From Haemonchus contortus (taxonomy: Eukaryota; Nematoda; Chromadorea; Rhabditida; Trichostrongylidae): a DNA stretch of 64,000 bases. Every line of letters starts with the position of its first letter. The stretch's first letter is position 1. A model generated the notes under the pieces. The model was not told the DNA's origin. It saw only the letters and a program-made list of their open reading frames with translations, and ran no database searches. Positions 63,401 to 64,000 of the stretch are shown piece by piece. The stretch spans positions 39,113,519 to 39,177,518 of the forward strand of contig LS997565.1 in assembly GCA_000469685.2 (NCBI GenBank), in the 5' to 3' direction. The translations under genes and the position numbers were made by a program.

Positions 63401-64000
63401 TAAATCATGGGGTTCAGCAGCTAGTACTCATATTGGTTTTTATCAAACAACTGGTTTATTATGGCGCTTTGTCGGCACAATCTTAATTGGATTATAAATT
63501 ATTTAAAGACGATTATGATAGCAGAACTACATTATCAGAACTACTTTGAGTGTCTGTAAGAATACGTAATGCCTCATTGCGTCAGATGGTAATGTGAATG
63601 AGGAACGAGTTCGGTATTCGCCATGAATAAAACATAGTCGTTCAAGGAGGAAACCGGTAGTGACTGGTCATAAATTAGCTTCTTGATTGGTCTTCAGGCA
63701 TCTATCCCTTGTTTCGTGCACATTTACTAAGAATCGTTTTGTTCGATTCTAGCCATACGGTAGCCAACAGTCCCAGAATGCTGCCGTTAAGGAACGTCTA
63801 TCGTCACCATTGAACTGAATTTTACTTCGGTTGTCGAATCGGAGTGGTCAGTATGTCTGCACAGGCTGATTGACAGTATGGGAGCTTCCTCAATACCACA
63901 ATACTACCAACTGGGGAACTTCGCAGGTCGACATTCGTGAAGTTAACTGCACCATGCCACTTTACGAACTCATTGAATGACTGCTGTATAGGACTCCTGG
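63401..64000. other. Right end of window, no gene supported
   Basis: No coding, RNA or repeat feature could be recognised. Confidence 0.4.

Overview
The window is nuclear DNA of a nematode, most likely a clade V strongylid (hookworm-like) worm. The evidence is the protein matches to Caenorhabditis genes, many short GT-AG introns, pyrimidine-rich TTTCAG/TTCTAG acceptors placed just before start codons as in spliced-leader trans-splicing, and intergenic and intronic DNA crowded with foldback elements and a tRNA-derived SINE. There is no bacterial-style operon structure. Most long open frames in the window are chance frames or repeats. The species is an inference; I could not search a database.

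Region 1 (1-10,200): three small conserved housekeeping genes. A TMA7 homologue (527-881, +, three exons) starts 14 bp from an unidentified divergent 112-codon frame (174-512, -). A ribonuclease-kappa (RNASEK) homologue lies on the minus strand (5761-6086, two exons found, 3' end not found). The V-ATPase subunit e gene, orthologue of C. elegans vha-17 (8225-8879, +, three exons), lies 2.1 kb away and divergent. RNASEK and subunit e both belong to the V-ATPase Vo sector.

Region 2 (10,216-48,240, minus strand): one large gene, the gon-1 orthologue, a secreted ADAMTS metalloprotease. I reconstructed 48 exons by hand. All 47 junctions agree in phase, and the exons sum to 6,324 nt (2,107 residues plus stop) with no frameshift. 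Order: signal-anchor-like N terminus, prodomain, RSRR furin site, zinc protease with HELGHIFNIPHD, disintegrin-like domain, central thrombospondin type 1 (TSP1) repeat, Cys-rich/spacer region, 17 more TSP1 repeats, and a C-terminal GON domain. GON-1 remodels basement membrane for gonad morphogenesis in C. elegans. Its introns carry foldback elements, SINE copies and a 0.6-kb-armed inverted repeat that would fold into long dsRNA in the pre-mRNA.

Region 3 (48,241-64,000): upstream flank of gon-1. It contains simple repeats, one coding-like exon with a hydrophobic N-terminal segment (about 52.26-52.51 kb, -), a 122-codon frame with an AATAAA signal at its stop (56,417-56,785, +), a scatter of protein-like minus-strand frames (57.5-62.8 kb), a peptide resembling an M13 peptidase HExxH site (60.75-60.92 kb, +), a local tandem duplication and two more SINE copies. 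None of these can be assigned firmly.
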